DNA from: Dyadobacter beijingensis DSM 21582
GTDB taxonomy: Bacteria > Bacteroidota > Bacteroidia > Cytophagales > Spirosomataceae
NCBI RefSeq assembly: GCF_000382205.1
Contig: NZ_KB907788.1
Location: forward strand, 744,001 to 808,000
Direction of reading: 5' to 3'
DNA length: 64,000 nt
The first letter of the stretch is position 1; every line of letters begins with the position of its first letter. Shown here one piece after another: positions 17,255 to 26,314 of the stretch. Below the pieces are notes generated by a model, which was not told the DNA's origin, searched no databases, and worked only from the letters and a program-made list of their open reading frames with translations. Position numbers and translations under genes: made by a program.

Positions 17255-18316
17255 ATGTTGAAAGAAGCTATTAAAAAGCTGCTGTTCGAAGGAACGGTGA
17301 TCCCGGCGCACCCGCTGGCGCTCACGAAAGAATTGCAGCTCGACGAACAGAAACAACGCGGGCTGACGCGCTACTATATGGCGAGCGGCGCGGGCGGTGT
17401 TGCCATTGGCGTGCACACGACACAGTTCGAGATCCGCGATCCGGAAGTGAATTTGTTTGAAAAAGTACTGGCGATCACGTCCGACGAGATCGACCGGGCG
17501 GCATTAAGCCGGCCATTCATCAAGGTTGCAGGCATTTGTGGCCTTACGGAACAGGCTTTGAAAGAAGCCGAAATCGCCGTCCGATACGGTTACGACCTCG
17601 GTTTGGTGAGTATGGCGGCATTCAGGACGCAGCCGGAAGCGGAGATCATCGAACACGTGAAAAAGGTGGCGGCGGTGATCCCGGTATTCGGGTTTTACTT
17701 GCAGGCGGCGATCGGCGGCCGGGTGTTCAGCTACGATTTCTGGCAGCAGTTCGCGGAAATTCCCAATGTGTTCGCCATTAAAATAGCCGCATTCAACCGT
17801 TATCAGACCCTGGATGTGGTACGCGCCGTAGCGCATTCGGGCCGCCGCGATGAAATTGCCCTGTATACCGGCAATGACGACAACATCGTGGCCGACCTGC
17901 TGACGCCTTACCGTTTTGAAATTGATGGAAAATCGATTGAAAAACGCTTCGTAGGCGGCTTGCTGGGCCATTGGGCCGTATGGACGGAAAAGGCCGTGGA
18001 GCTGCTAGTGGCCGTCAAACACACGCTTGCGACCAACTATGCCGACATCGACGTCATGCTCAGCACGAACATTGCCGTCACCGATATGAACGCCGCTATT
18101 TTTGATCCGGCCAACGCATTCCACGGCTGCATTACGGGCGTGCATGAAGTACTGCGCAGGCAGGGATTAATGGAAGGGATCTGGACGCTGAACCCGAAAG
18201 AAACCCTTTCGCCCGGTCAGTTCGAAGAGATTACCCGTGTGATCGAGGCGTATCCGAACCTGGTCGACGACGCTTTTGTAGCACGTTTTTTGGAAAATGA
18301 ACTGAATGTAATCTGA
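17255..18316 (+). CDS. Dihydrodipicolinate synthase/N-acetylneuraminate lyase family protein
   Basis: 353 aa, a TIM-barrel aldolase of the DapA/NanA superfamily. The probable Schiff-base lysine is K176 in FAIKIAAFNRYQ, and Y148 in FGFYLQ aligns with the catalytic tyrosine. An early loop reads GVHTTQF where DapA has a GTTGE-like motif. It is longer than classical DapA (about 290 aa), with a C-terminal region (ISTNIAVTDMNAAIFDPANAFHGCITGVHEVLRRQGL). Family members cleave or condense 2-keto acids, including 2-keto-3-deoxy sugar acids. In this sugar-oxidation operon a keto-deoxy acid aldolase is more plausible than lysine synthesis. Its stop overlaps the next start by one base (TGATG), indicating translational coupling. 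Confidence 0.88.
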   Translation: MLKEAIKKLLFEGTVIPAHPLALTKELQLDEQKQRGLTRYYMASGAGGVAIGVHTTQFEIRDPEVNLFEKVLAITSDEIDRAALSRPFIKVAGICGLTEQALKEAEIAVRYGYDLGLVSMAAFRTQPEAEIIEHVKKVAAVIPVFGFYLQAAIGGRVFSYDFWQQFAEIPNVFAIKIAAFNRYQTLDVVRAVAHSGRRDEIALYTGNDDNIVADLLTPYRFEIDGKSIEKRFVGGLLGHWAVWTEKAVELLVAVKHTLATNYADIDVMLSTNIAVTDMNAAIFDPANAFHGCITGVHEVLRRQGLMEGIWTLNPKETLSPGQFEEITRVIEAYPNLVDDAFVARFLENELNVI

Positions 18317-19857
18317 TGAACTGGTTGCGATCCATCCCGGTTTTTCTTGCGGCTGTCTCTGCGCTGTTCGTTGCTGCGACTAGTGGGCCGTATAGAGCGG
18401 ATCATGCCGCATCGTTAATGCCTGATCGGCAAAACCCCCTTTTTTTAACTCCTTCCGTGCACGTGCACGTTGCCGCTTCCGGGCTGAATGTACCCTGGGA
18501 AATGGTTTGGGGGCCCGACAACCGGATCTGGTTTACGGAACAAAATGGGACGATTACCCGGCTCGATCCGACGACAGGAGAGAAGCAGTTATTGATCCAA
18601 ATCAATGAAGTGTACCGGCACCGGTCACTGGGCCTGCTTGGCATGGCACTGCACCCGGATTTTGTGAAACATCCGTATGTGTTTGTGGACTACACCTGCA
18701 AAAAGGACTCGGCGATCACGACCAAACTGGTGCGGTTTACCTACCGGGACAACCGCTTGACCGACCCGAAAACGATGCTGGAAATCCCTGCGCATACGGG
18801 GCATAACGGCTCGCGGATCGTGATTTCACCCGACCGGAAGCTGATGTTTGCGACGGGCGACGCCATTACCATTACCAATGCGCAAAATACGGCGTCATCG
18901 AATGGTAAAGTGCTGCGCATGAATCTTGATGGCAGCGTGCCAGCCGATAATCCGATCAAAGGCAGCTACGTATGGTCGTGGGGGCACCGGAACATTCAGG
19001 GGCTGGCTTACGGCGCTAACGGCCTGTTGTACAGCTCCGAGCATGGCGATGCGGTGGAGGATGAGCTGAATATCATCCGTAAAGGGCACAACTACGGCTG
19101 GCCGAAAGTGGAAGGTTTTTGCGACCAGCCGCAGGAAAAGGCATTCTGCGACTCGGTGCGGGTGACGGAACCCGTGAAAGCGTGGACACCGACCATCGCA
19201 CCGGCAGGGATTGCGGTTTACAATGGCAAAATGTTCCCTGAATGGAAAGGCGCCGTTTTGCTTACTACATTAAAAGAAGCGGATTTGCGGGTGCTCCAAA
19301 TGGATTCTAAGGGGACGGGCGTCGTTTCGGAACACATTCCCCTGGATGCTGCGTACGGACGCTTGCGCGCCATATGCGTCGCACCCGACGGCAGCATTTA
19401 CGTCTCCACGAGCAACCGCGACTGGAACCCCGGCAGCGGTTTTCCGAAGCCGGAAGACGACCGCATTCTCCGCATTACCCGGGGTACAAAAGCGGATCTG
19501 CTCGCTCAGAATACCCAAAAACAGGCGACCGCGGATAACGCCTCGAATGGCGCAACACTTTATCGACAATACTGCGCATCCTGCCACAAGCCCGACGGCA
19601 AGGGTATTGCCGGTACCTTCCCGACCCTGCATGGCGCCGAGCAGGTGAAGGATAAGGACCAGTTTGTGCAGATTATGCTGAAAGGACTTTCGGGCAAAAT
19701 CAGCGTCCGGGGAGAGGAATTCGACCAGCATATGCCGGCGATGGGTTTCCTGCCCGACGAATCCATTGCCGGGATCGGTACTTATGTGCGGCAGTTTTTC
19801 AACCAGGACCTGGATTCCGTGCGTGTCCGGGATGTGGCAAAAATGCGGGGGAAGTAA
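18316..19857 (+). CDS. PQQ-type glucose/sorbosone dehydrogenase with C-terminal cytochrome c
   Basis: 513 aa. After an N-terminal export signal (WLRSIPVFLAAVSALFVAATS), residues about 50-400 form a sugar dehydrogenase propeller (GLNVPWEMVWGPDNRIWFTEQ, LLGMALHPDFVKHPYVFVDYT, HTGHNGSRIVISPDRKLMF, YVWSWGHRNIQGLAYGANGLLYSSEHG, HNYGWPKVEG). A cytochrome c domain follows at about 415-505, with the haem motif CASCH and a likely Met ligand in HMPAMGFL. The domains would oxidise an aldose in the periplasm and pass electrons to the respiratory chain. It is translationally coupled to the aldolase-like gene. Codons near residue 48 (VHVHV) contain an exact copy of the 14-bp palindrome found upstream of susC. 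Confidence 0.92.
   Translation: MNWLRSIPVFLAAVSALFVAATSGPYRADHAASLMPDRQNPLFLTPSVHVHVAASGLNVPWEMVWGPDNRIWFTEQNGTITRLDPTTGEKQLLIQINEVYRHRSLGLLGMALHPDFVKHPYVFVDYTCKKDSAITTKLVRFTYRDNRLTDPKTMLEIPAHTGHNGSRIVISPDRKLMFATGDAITITNAQNTASSNGKVLRMNLDGSVPADNPIKGSYVWSWGHRNIQGLAYGANGLLYSSEHGDAVEDELNIIRKGHNYGWPKVEGFCDQPQEKAFCDSVRVTEPVKAWTPTIAPAGIAVYNGKMFPEWKGAVLLTTLKEADLRVLQMDSKGTGVVSEHIPLDAAYGRLRAICVAPDGSIYVSTSNRDWNPGSGFPKPEDDRILRITRGTKADLLAQNTQKQATADNASNGATLYRQYCASCHKPDGKGIAGTFPTLHGAEQVKDKDQFVQIMLKGLSGKISVRGEEFDQHMPAMGFLPDESIAGIGTYVRQFFNQDLDSVRVRDVAKMRGK
18456..18469. promoter_or_regulatory. CACGTG-centred palindrome within the sugar dehydrogenase gene
   Basis: CGTGCACGTGCACG, a perfect 14-bp palindrome, lies about 140 bp into the coding region. 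It is identical to the copy upstream of susC (19874-19887) and shares its core with the 20-bp palindrome at 14871. It could be an auxiliary LacI site for looping. It could also be chance from alternating Val-His codons. Confidence 0.45.
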
Positions 19858-19873
19858 TGCATTTATCCTAACT

Positions 19874-19887
19874 CGTGCACGTGCACG
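19874..19887. promoter_or_regulatory. CACGTG-centred palindrome upstream of susC, candidate LacI operator
   Basis: CGTGCACGTGCACG is a perfect palindrome in the only gap between the catabolic genes and susC, 35-48 bp before the ATG at 19923. A promoter may lie in the following AT-rich stretch. The copies at 14871 and 18456 share the pattern CGkGCAC-GTGCmCG, pointing to common control by the LacI regulator at 13686. Confidence 0.65.
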
Positions 19888-19922
19888 TCACCAATTGTAT
19901 ATCTAGTTAAACCCAATACCTT

Positions 19923-22900
19923 ATGATCACAATGAAATTTTACCTAAAAAGGCCTTTGCGGGCATTCCTGCTGGTGCTGGCCTTGTGTGTGGCGGGCCGG
20001 TTGCAGGCCCAGGATGCCGGCAATGTGTCGGGAACGGTGGTGGACAGCGTCGGAAATGCCACTTTGCCGGGCGTGAGCGTCGTCATCAAAGGCACGAGCA
20101 AGGGCGTTACGACGGATGTGGACGGCAAGTTTCAGATCCAGGCGTCGGCCGGCGACGTGCTGACATTCTCGTTTATCGGGTACAAAAAAGTGGAGGTGCC
20201 GGTGGGTAACCAATCCGTGATCAGCGTGGTGATGCGGCAGGACAATACCGTGCTCGACGAGCTGGTGGTGGTGGGATACGGTACGGTGAAGAAGAGTTCG
20301 GTAACGGCATCGGTGGCGAAAGTGGAAAACACCGTGCTCGACCAGATTCCCGTCGGCAGGCCCGAGTCGGTGCTGGCCGGGCGGCTCGCCGGGGTGAATG
20401 TGACGCAGAACAATACCTCGCCGGGCAGCGCGCCGCTGATCCGTATCCGCGGTGCAAGCTCCATCGACGCCGGCAACGACCCGCTCGTGGTGATCGACGG
20501 CTTCCCCGGCGGTAGTCTCGGCAGCGTGAGTACCAACGACATCGAGTCGATTGAAGTACTGAAAGATGCTTCCGCAGCCGCTATTTATGGTTCGCGCGGC
20601 GCAGGCGGGGTTATTATCGTGACAACGAAGAAGGGGAAGTCGGGTAAGGCGCGGTTCAATTTTAATGCATATGCCGGTGTAGCGAATGCGAAAGGTCATA
20701 AAGACTGGATTACCGGTCAGGAATATTACGACTACGCCGTGCGCTATCAGAACCGCGAATACAAATGGATCGGCGGCGATACGGGCATTCCCGTCTGGAA
20801 TGACGCGCGACGCCCGAATGCCTACCAGGTGAGCGATGCATTAAAGAACGGGAACAATGTGATTTGGGAAGATGAGGTAATGCAAAGTGCCGCCATTCAA
20901 AACTACAACCTTTCGGTAGGCGGTGGTAATGATCATGTAAGGTATTATGTATCAGGTACATTGAAAGACGAAAAAGGCACTTTTAAAAATACCTGGTACA
21001 AAAATTACGGCGTGCGTGCGAACGTGGACGTGACGGTGAATTCGGTCGTGAGCCTGGGTTTCATGCTCAATCCTTCCTATTCGAAGCGCCGTTTCGCATC
21101 GGCCGACATTAATAATTACGTCAAATTCCCCAGCTTCGTGGCCGTGCGCAACCCGGACGGCACCTACCCGAACGCGCGCTCGTACTGGGGCGCGGTCGTG
21201 AGCGGGCAGACGAACCCGATGGCGACGCTGGACGGGAGTTACTATTTCGGGACGACGGTCAACAACCTCGGCGAAGCATTCATTAACCTCAACCTGGCTA
21301 AGGGGCTTTCGTTCCGCTCGTCGCTGAGTACGAACCTCGCGTCCAATACAACCGATCGTTTTCAGGCTTCCTGGGCAATCAGTACCGGTTTGAACTCCGG
21401 CTCGCAGGCATTGAGCTCGACCACGAGCATTGCGAATGAGAACGTTCTGAGCTACACCAATACCTTCAAGAGCGTGCACAATGTGAGCGCGATTGCAGGG
21501 GCGTCTTATCAGAAATACAATTCCACCAGCAGCTCCATGGCCGCGGTGAACGGTTCGTTCAACAACGACATTATCCACACCCTCAATAATGCGATCATCA
21601 ACCCGTCGGCAACGACGTCTTCCAAATCGCAATGGGGACTGATATCGTATTTCAGCCGGGTTAATTATGGCTTCAAGGATAAGTATCTGCTTTCGGCGTC
21701 GATCCGTACTGACGGTAGCTCGCGTTTTGGGCCGGATAATAAGTGGGGCTATTTCCCGTCGGCTTCGGTAGCGTGGCGCATTTCGCAGGAAGACTTCATG
21801 AAAACCGTACGCCCGGTGAGCGAGTTGAAACTGCGGGCCAGCTACGGCGCGACGGGTAACTTCAACATCGGCGATTTCGAGTATCTCGGCCAGATTGGCG
21901 ACGTTTATTATTCGCCTAACAATACATTAACCAAAGGCCAGACCCAGGTATCTTACGGCAACAATAGCCTGAGTTGGGAGAAAACGAAAAGCTACGATTT
22001 CGGGCTGGAACTCGGCTTGTTCCGCAACCGCGTGAACCTTGTTCTGGACTACTACGACAAGCGCACCAGCGGCTTGCTCTACAATGTGTCGATCCCGTCG
22101 ATTACGGGTTTCAGCAGCGCATTGTCCAACGTCGGCAGCGTGAGCAACAGGGGTTTTGAAATTGAACTGACCACAAAAAACCTCGTGGGAGAGTTCAAGT
22201 GGGAGACTTCCTTTAACATGGCGAAAAACAAAAACGCCGTGGAAGACCTGGGCGGCGTGCAGGAGCGCATTACCACCGATACCTACGGAATGGGGTGGAT
22301 TCTCCGCCTCGGTCAGCCGATGTTCTCTTACTATGGCTACAAGATCGTGGGTGTGCTGCAAAATGCCGAAGATGTGAAAAACTCGCCGGTTCTGGCAGGT
22401 TCCGTGCCTGGTAATCCCAAGTTTCAGGATGTGAACGGCGACGGGCAGATCACCTCCGCCGACAAGGTGATCCTGGGTAATTTCCAGCCAAAAGCCTACT
22501 TCGGTTTGATCAACAACTTCGCTTACAAGGCATTCGACCTGAGCATTGCCATGCAGGCATCGGTGGGGGCGAAGATGTATAATTTTGAAAATGAATACTA
22601 TCAGGGCGCTTTGCTGGGCGCGATGCGGCGCTCGCTGGTGGATACCCAATGGTGGTCGGAATCGGAGCCGGGTGATGGCATGGTGCCGGCGAGTTCGCTG
22701 AGCAAGCTCACTTACCAGTCGTCGTCGGACGCTTACATAGAGGACGCGTCGTTCCTGGCCGTGCGGAATGTGAACCTTGGCTATACGGTTCCGCCGAATA
22801 TTTCTCAGAAGCTGCATTTGTCGGGCCTGCGCGTGTACGCGTCGCTCGCGAACCCATTGATGTTTACCAAAAAGGGCTTTCACGGGTACAATCCGGAGGG

Positions 22901-23006
22901 CTATACGGGCGGGGAGATCGCCGGAACAGGCAGCAAGCCGGGGTATAACAATGGCGCCGCGCCGATCAACCGCGTGTACACTCTGGGTCTCAACTTTAAT
23001 TTTTAA
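19923..23006 (+). CDS. susC: SusC/RagA-family TonB-linked outer-membrane protein
   Basis: 1027 aa (ATG 19923; a second ATG at 19932 also precedes the signal peptide RPLRAFLLVLALCVAGRLQAQ). Domains in order are: carboxypeptidase-regulatory-like (NVSGTVVDSVGNATLPGVSVVIKGT to FSFIGYKKVEV), plug (VVVGYGTVKKSSVTASVAKV, PLIRIRGASSIDAGNDPLVVIDG, IESIEVLKDASAAAIYGSRGAGGVIIVTTKKG), and a 22-strand-type barrel ending INRVYTLGLNFNF. It forms the barrel of a SusCD complex that imports oligosaccharides with TonB energy. Its stop codon overlaps the SusD start by one base. It probably imports the substrate used by the upstream operon, under the LacI regulator. Confidence 0.97.
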   Translation: MITMKFYLKRPLRAFLLVLALCVAGRLQAQDAGNVSGTVVDSVGNATLPGVSVVIKGTSKGVTTDVDGKFQIQASAGDVLTFSFIGYKKVEVPVGNQSVISVVMRQDNTVLDELVVVGYGTVKKSSVTASVAKVENTVLDQIPVGRPESVLAGRLAGVNVTQNNTSPGSAPLIRIRGASSIDAGNDPLVVIDGFPGGSLGSVSTNDIESIEVLKDASAAAIYGSRGAGGVIIVTTKKGKSGKARFNFNAYAGVANAKGHKDWITGQEYYDYAVRYQNREYKWIGGDTGIPVWNDARRPNAYQVSDALKNGNNVIWEDEVMQSAAIQNYNLSVGGGNDHVRYYVSGTLKDEKGTFKNTWYKNYGVRANVDVTVNSVVSLGFMLNPSYSKRRFASADINNYVKFPSFVAVRNPDGTYPNARSYWGAVVSGQTNPMATLDGSYYFGTTVNNLGEAFINLNLAKGLSFRSSLSTNLASNTTDRFQASWAISTGLNSGSQALSSTTSIANENVLSYTNTFKSVHNVSAIAGASYQKYNSTSSSMAAVNGSFNNDIIHTLNNAIINPSATTSSKSQWGLISYFSRVNYGFKDKYLLSASIRTDGSSRFGPDNKWGYFPSASVAWRISQEDFMKTVRPVSELKLRASYGATGNFNIGDFEYLGQIGDVYYSPNNTLTKGQTQVSYGNNSLSWEKTKSYDFGLELGLFRNRVNLVLDYYDKRTSGLLYNVSIPSITGFSSALSNVGSVSNRGFEIELTTKNLVGEFKWETSFNMAKNKNAVEDLGGVQERITTDTYGMGWILRLGQPMFSYYGYKIVGVLQNAEDVKNSPVLAGSVPGNPKFQDVNGDGQITSADKVILGNFQPKAYFGLINNFAYKAFDLSIAMQASVGAKMYNFENEYYQGALLGAMRRSLVDTQWWSESEPGDGMVPASSLSKLTYQSSSDAYIEDASFLAVRNVNLGYTVPPNISQKLHLSGLRVYASLANPLMFTKKGFHGYNPEGYTGGEIAGTGSKPGYNNGAAPINRVYTLGLNFNF

Positions 23007-24478
23007 TGCATCAGGATATGAACATTGCTAAACATATTAAAACCGGCCTGATGCTGATGGCATTGGGCATGGCGGGCTGCGAAGATAAGCTGCTGAACCT
23101 CACGCCGGAATCGGTGCTGACGCCGACTAATTTTTACAAGAATGCGGCCGACATTAACCAGGCCGTGCTGGGGATTTACAATAGCCTGCAAACCCGCCGC
23201 CAAACGGATTACCTGTTGATGGAGGTACCGGCGGATAATTTGTACATGTCGGCCAACACCACCATTGCCGGCTCCAACGACGTCGATTTCCTTACCGTGA
23301 ATGCCGACAATGCGTTGACGGCCGCATTCTGGAACACGACCTACAACGGTATTTTCCGCGCCAATGCCGTGCTGCTGAACATCGATACCCCGACCAACTA
23401 TGCGGCCGGCCAGAAGGACCAGTTCATCGGCGAGGCCAGGTTTATGCGTGCATTGTATTATTTCGACCTTTTGCGCGTGTTCGGCGGCGTGCCCAAAGTG
23501 GTGGACAAAATCTCCATTGGCGACGCCGCAACATTGCCAAAAGCCAGCGAAGAGGAAATCTATGGCCTCATTATCGAAGACCTGACGGACGCCGCCGCGA
23601 AGCTGCCGGCCCGGAAATCCATCGCCACCGGCCGCGCGAGCAAAGGCGCTGCGATGGCTTTGCTGGGTAAAGTATACGTGTACCGCCAGGATTGGGCCAA
23701 TGCCAAAACGCAGCTTGAAAAGGTGATCAACGAGCTGGATTACAAACTGGTACCGGACTTCGCGTCGCTATGGAAGCTGGAATCGGAGGATAACGACGAG
23801 GTGATTTTTACTGTCAAATATGTGGATGGTACCAATGGTCAGAGCTTGTCGACCTCTTACACACCGAATGGCGGCCTCGTAGGCATTGCCGACCGTGGCG
23901 CGGAGACGTCGCTGCCGTCGTGGAGCCTGATGAAAAAGTTTGAAACGGGCGATAAGCGCAAGGCCGCGACGGTCCAGGAATGGTGGACTTCGCCCGCCCA
24001 GCCTAACGCCCAGCCTATTTACTATCCTTATGTGAGCAAATATGCCGTGAAGCATTCCTACGGCGCTTCGGGCATCGATATTCCAGTGCTCCGGTACGCG
24101 GACATCGTGCTGCTGTATGCTGAAACGCTGTTCAAGCTCAATGACAAGGCCAATGCATTGGTGCAGCTCAACAAGGTCCGAGAGCGCGCATTCGGCAATG
24201 CCACGCACAATTACAAGGGCACCGAAGCAACCGATTTCCTGGACCTGATCCTGAACGAGCGCCAGCTGGAACTCGCGTACGAGCACGAGCGCTGGTTCGA
24301 CCTCGTGCGTACGCGCAAGTACCTGACGGTGATGAAACAGGAGGAGAGGCTTTACAATTATGCCGCGAAAACGCCGGTGGTCGTGGACCTTATGCCAAAG
24401 GAGTTCATGAAAGTGTATCCGATCCCGCAAGCCCAGATCGATCTTTCGAGCGGTTTGAAGCAGAATAATGGCTATTGA
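23006..24478 (+). CDS. susD: RagB/SusD-family nutrient-uptake lipoprotein
   Basis: 490 aa surface lipoprotein: signal HIKTGLMLMALGMAGC with lipidated Cys25. SusD features include an early TPR-like helical region (TNFYKNAADINQAVLGIYNSLQ), GEARFMRALYYFDLLRVFGGVPKV, GAAMALLGKVYVYRQDWANAK, and C-terminal ERQLELAYEHERWFDLVRT with YPIPQAQIDLSSGLKQN. It caps the SusC barrel and binds glycan at the cell surface. It is translationally coupled to susC (TAATG overlap). Ligand not deducible from sequence. The DNA after its stop forms an imperfect 16-bp hairpin. Confidence 0.96.
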   Translation: MHQDMNIAKHIKTGLMLMALGMAGCEDKLLNLTPESVLTPTNFYKNAADINQAVLGIYNSLQTRRQTDYLLMEVPADNLYMSANTTIAGSNDVDFLTVNADNALTAAFWNTTYNGIFRANAVLLNIDTPTNYAAGQKDQFIGEARFMRALYYFDLLRVFGGVPKVVDKISIGDAATLPKASEEEIYGLIIEDLTDAAAKLPARKSIATGRASKGAAMALLGKVYVYRQDWANAKTQLEKVINELDYKLVPDFASLWKLESEDNDEVIFTVKYVDGTNGQSLSTSYTPNGGLVGIADRGAETSLPSWSLMKKFETGDKRKAATVQEWWTSPAQPNAQPIYYPYVSKYAVKHSYGASGIDIPVLRYADIVLLYAETLFKLNDKANALVQLNKVRERAFGNATHNYKGTEATDFLDLILNERQLELAYEHERWFDLVRTRKYLTVMKQEERLYNYAAKTPVVVDLMPKEFMKVYPIPQAQIDLSSGLKQNNGY

Positions 24479-24489
24479 TCGGCATAGAT

Positions 24490-24524
24490 GCGCGTGGCTG
24501 TCGGTTGGACCGCCGGCCACGTGC
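24490..24524 (+). other. Imperfect hairpin between susD and the beta-helix gene
   Basis: GCGCGTGGCTGTCGGT (24490-24505) pairs with 24509-24524 across a 3-nt loop, with three non-Watson-Crick positions. No T-run follows, so it is more likely an mRNA-processing or stability element than a terminator. The right arm contains GGCCACGTGCAG, a degenerate match to the CACGTG operators upstream. Confidence 0.5.
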
Positions 24525-24570
24525 AGTCTCTACCTAAACCCTTAATTTGAATACCTAACTACCTGCACCT

Positions 24571-25758
24571 GTGAAATTTCAGCATCTGTTAGCCATCTTT
24601 TTTATTCTTCACATCGTCCTGCCGGCCAATGCACGGCGGGACGATACCCAAGCGCTGCAAAGTGCCATTGACCAGGCCGCGAAAAAGGGTACGAACCGCG
24701 TCGATATTCCGGCGGGCAACTATCTGATTTCCGCGCCTTTACTCATTCCCTCTAATTTCACGCTGGTTGCGGATCCCAAGGCTTGCATTGAATTGAAGAA
24801 ATCTTCGAACCAGTATTTGCTGCGGAACAAAGACATCGTGAATGGCAACGCCAACATCAAAATCTTCGGCGGGAAATGGAACGGCAACGCGTGGACGCAG
24901 ACGCGTACGATCCGCGACAAGGTGGAAAATTCCGACTTCTGTTTCGGTTTTTTCTTTTATAAGGTAAAAAACCTGGAAGTAGGCCGCTTGCAGATCGACA
25001 GCACCCGCAGCTGGGGCATCGCGTATATGGAATGTGATACGGTGCATATCCATGACATTCGTTTCCAGCAAAACCCCTTCCGCGACGCAAAATTCACAAG
25101 CGCATTGAACCACAATGGCGACGGCGTGACCGGCGGAGGAAATAATGTACTCATCGAAAACATCTCCGGCTTCACCAACGACGACCTCATCGCCTTCGCT
25201 TCCGGCGGGGCGAGTTTCCAGGGCAAAATGTCGCCTTTCCCGCCCAAAGACTACGAGAACATCACGGTCCGCAACATCTTCCCCGAAAACATCTACGACT
25301 CGATCCCCGCATTGAAAGCCGTCGCATTCTACACCTTCGAACACACCCGCGTCTCCAACATCACGATCGACAACGTGAAGGGCAACACGGCTGCCGCCTC
25401 GGTGCTGTTTTATAGTTTGTTTGACAAGAAGGGCTACTTCTCCAATGTCAAAATCTCGAACATCGAAGGCACCAACGTATATTCCCGTGCGGAGCACCCC
25501 AACCTGCATGCATCGTATGCGCCGGTCACCTTTAAAAATTCCAAAATTGACCGCCTGATAATTTACGATTTGAAAAGAGAGGAGCAGAAATACTTGGGAC
25601 CAACTATCTTATTTGATGACGATATGGTTGTGGAGGAGCTGGTGTTGAAAGGTGTGACTGTTTTAAGTGGTAGAAAGCCAGGTAATTACTTTGCGAATTT
25701 TGGAAGCGCGCAACTTTTGAGGGTCGATATAAGTGACGTGAAAGTCAGAGTGGAGTAG
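24571..25758 (+). CDS. Exported right-handed beta-helix protein, pectinase/GH28-like
   Basis: 395 aa from a GTG start, which gives the signal peptide FQHLLAIFFILHIVLPANA. The mature start DDTQALQSAIDQAAKKGTNRVDIPAGNYLI is typical of pectate-lyase-superfamily and GH28-type beta-helices. Repeated turn sequences follow (VLIENISGFTNDDLIAFASGG, ENITVRNIFPENIY, VSNITIDNVKGNTAAASVLF, FSNVKISNIEGTNVY). NHNGDG and NDD resemble GH28 active-site blocks, but a GHG motif is absent, so lyase or hydrolase activity is uncertain. It probably trims the polysaccharide for the preceding SusCD. The last ~70 codons are visibly AT-richer than the rest, continuing into the HEPN cassette. Confidence 0.82.
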   Translation: MKFQHLLAIFFILHIVLPANARRDDTQALQSAIDQAAKKGTNRVDIPAGNYLISAPLLIPSNFTLVADPKACIELKKSSNQYLLRNKDIVNGNANIKIFGGKWNGNAWTQTRTIRDKVENSDFCFGFFFYKVKNLEVGRLQIDSTRSWGIAYMECDTVHIHDIRFQQNPFRDAKFTSALNHNGDGVTGGGNNVLIENISGFTNDDLIAFASGGASFQGKMSPFPPKDYENITVRNIFPENIYDSIPALKAVAFYTFEHTRVSNITIDNVKGNTAAASVLFYSLFDKKGYFSNVKISNIEGTNVYSRAEHPNLHASYAPVTFKNSKIDRLIIYDLKREEQKYLGPTILFDDDMVVEELVLKGVTVLSGRKPGNYFANFGSAQLLRVDISDVKVRVE

Positions 25759-25789
25759 TTGATTTAAGGCATTAAATTTAAAATTTGTA

Positions 25790-25824
25790 GAATTTTTGGA
25801 GTTTTAAATTCCAGGAAAAAATTC
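25790..25824. promoter_or_regulatory. AT-rich promoter region with dyad before the HEPN gene
   Basis: GAATTTTT at 25790-25797 and AAAAATTC at 25817-25824 form a dyad in an AT-rich 103-bp gap, 38 bp before the HEPN start. A dyad at this position would suit an autoregulated toxin-antitoxin-like operon, but the function is inferred. Confidence 0.35.
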
Positions 25825-25861
25825 GTTCGTTTGTAGTGACACTAGCATTAACACTATAAAC

Positions 25862-26314
25862 ATGACGAACCCTCATTTCATCCGAATGATTGCGAGGCTC
25901 CGATTGAAGGAAGCCAATATTCTTTTTAAAGAACACATGTTCGATGGCGCTTTTTACTTGGCTGGTTACAGCGCCGAGTTATCCCTGAAAGCGAAAATTT
26001 CCGAACGCTTCGGAATTCCGAACCTTTTCGATGATACGGAAGCCAATACGATGCCGGGTATCAGGGACATCCGGAGTGCGGTTAAGACGCATAATCTGGT
26101 TAATTTATTGGTTTTTAGTGGATTAAAGTCCCGGTATGAAGAGGACAAAGCTTTATATCCGCATTTGGCCAAGGCCAACTCGCTATTGTTTGAGAAATGG
26201 AGTGAAAAGGCCCGCTACAAGCCTTGCGGGTTTATCTTCGAAGAGGATATCAGATGTCTTATTAATTTATTGTCGGACCAAAACGGGCTGTTAGCATGGA
26301 TAGATCACAATTAA
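25862..26314 (+). CDS. HEPN-domain protein
   Basis: 150 aa, all-helical. The segment EANILFKEHMFDGAFYLAGYSAELSLKAKISERFGI matches the HEPN fold's second helix (YLAGYxxELxLKA). HEPN proteins often act as RNases or as structural partners in toxin-antitoxin and defence modules. No clear RxxxxH catalytic motif is visible, so it may be the non-catalytic type. The last 19 bp overlap the start of a second small gene, indicating a coupled two-gene unit. The unit is AT-richer than the flanking polysaccharide genes and interrupts the run of carbohydrate genes, which suggests later insertion. No MNT nucleotidyltransferase accompanies it, unlike the common MNT-HEPN pair. Confidence 0.75.
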   Translation: MTNPHFIRMIARLRLKEANILFKEHMFDGAFYLAGYSAELSLKAKISERFGIPNLFDDTEANTMPGIRDIRSAVKTHNLVNLLVFSGLKSRYEEDKALYPHLAKANSLLFEKWSEKARYKPCGFIFEEDIRCLINLLSDQNGLLAWIDHN

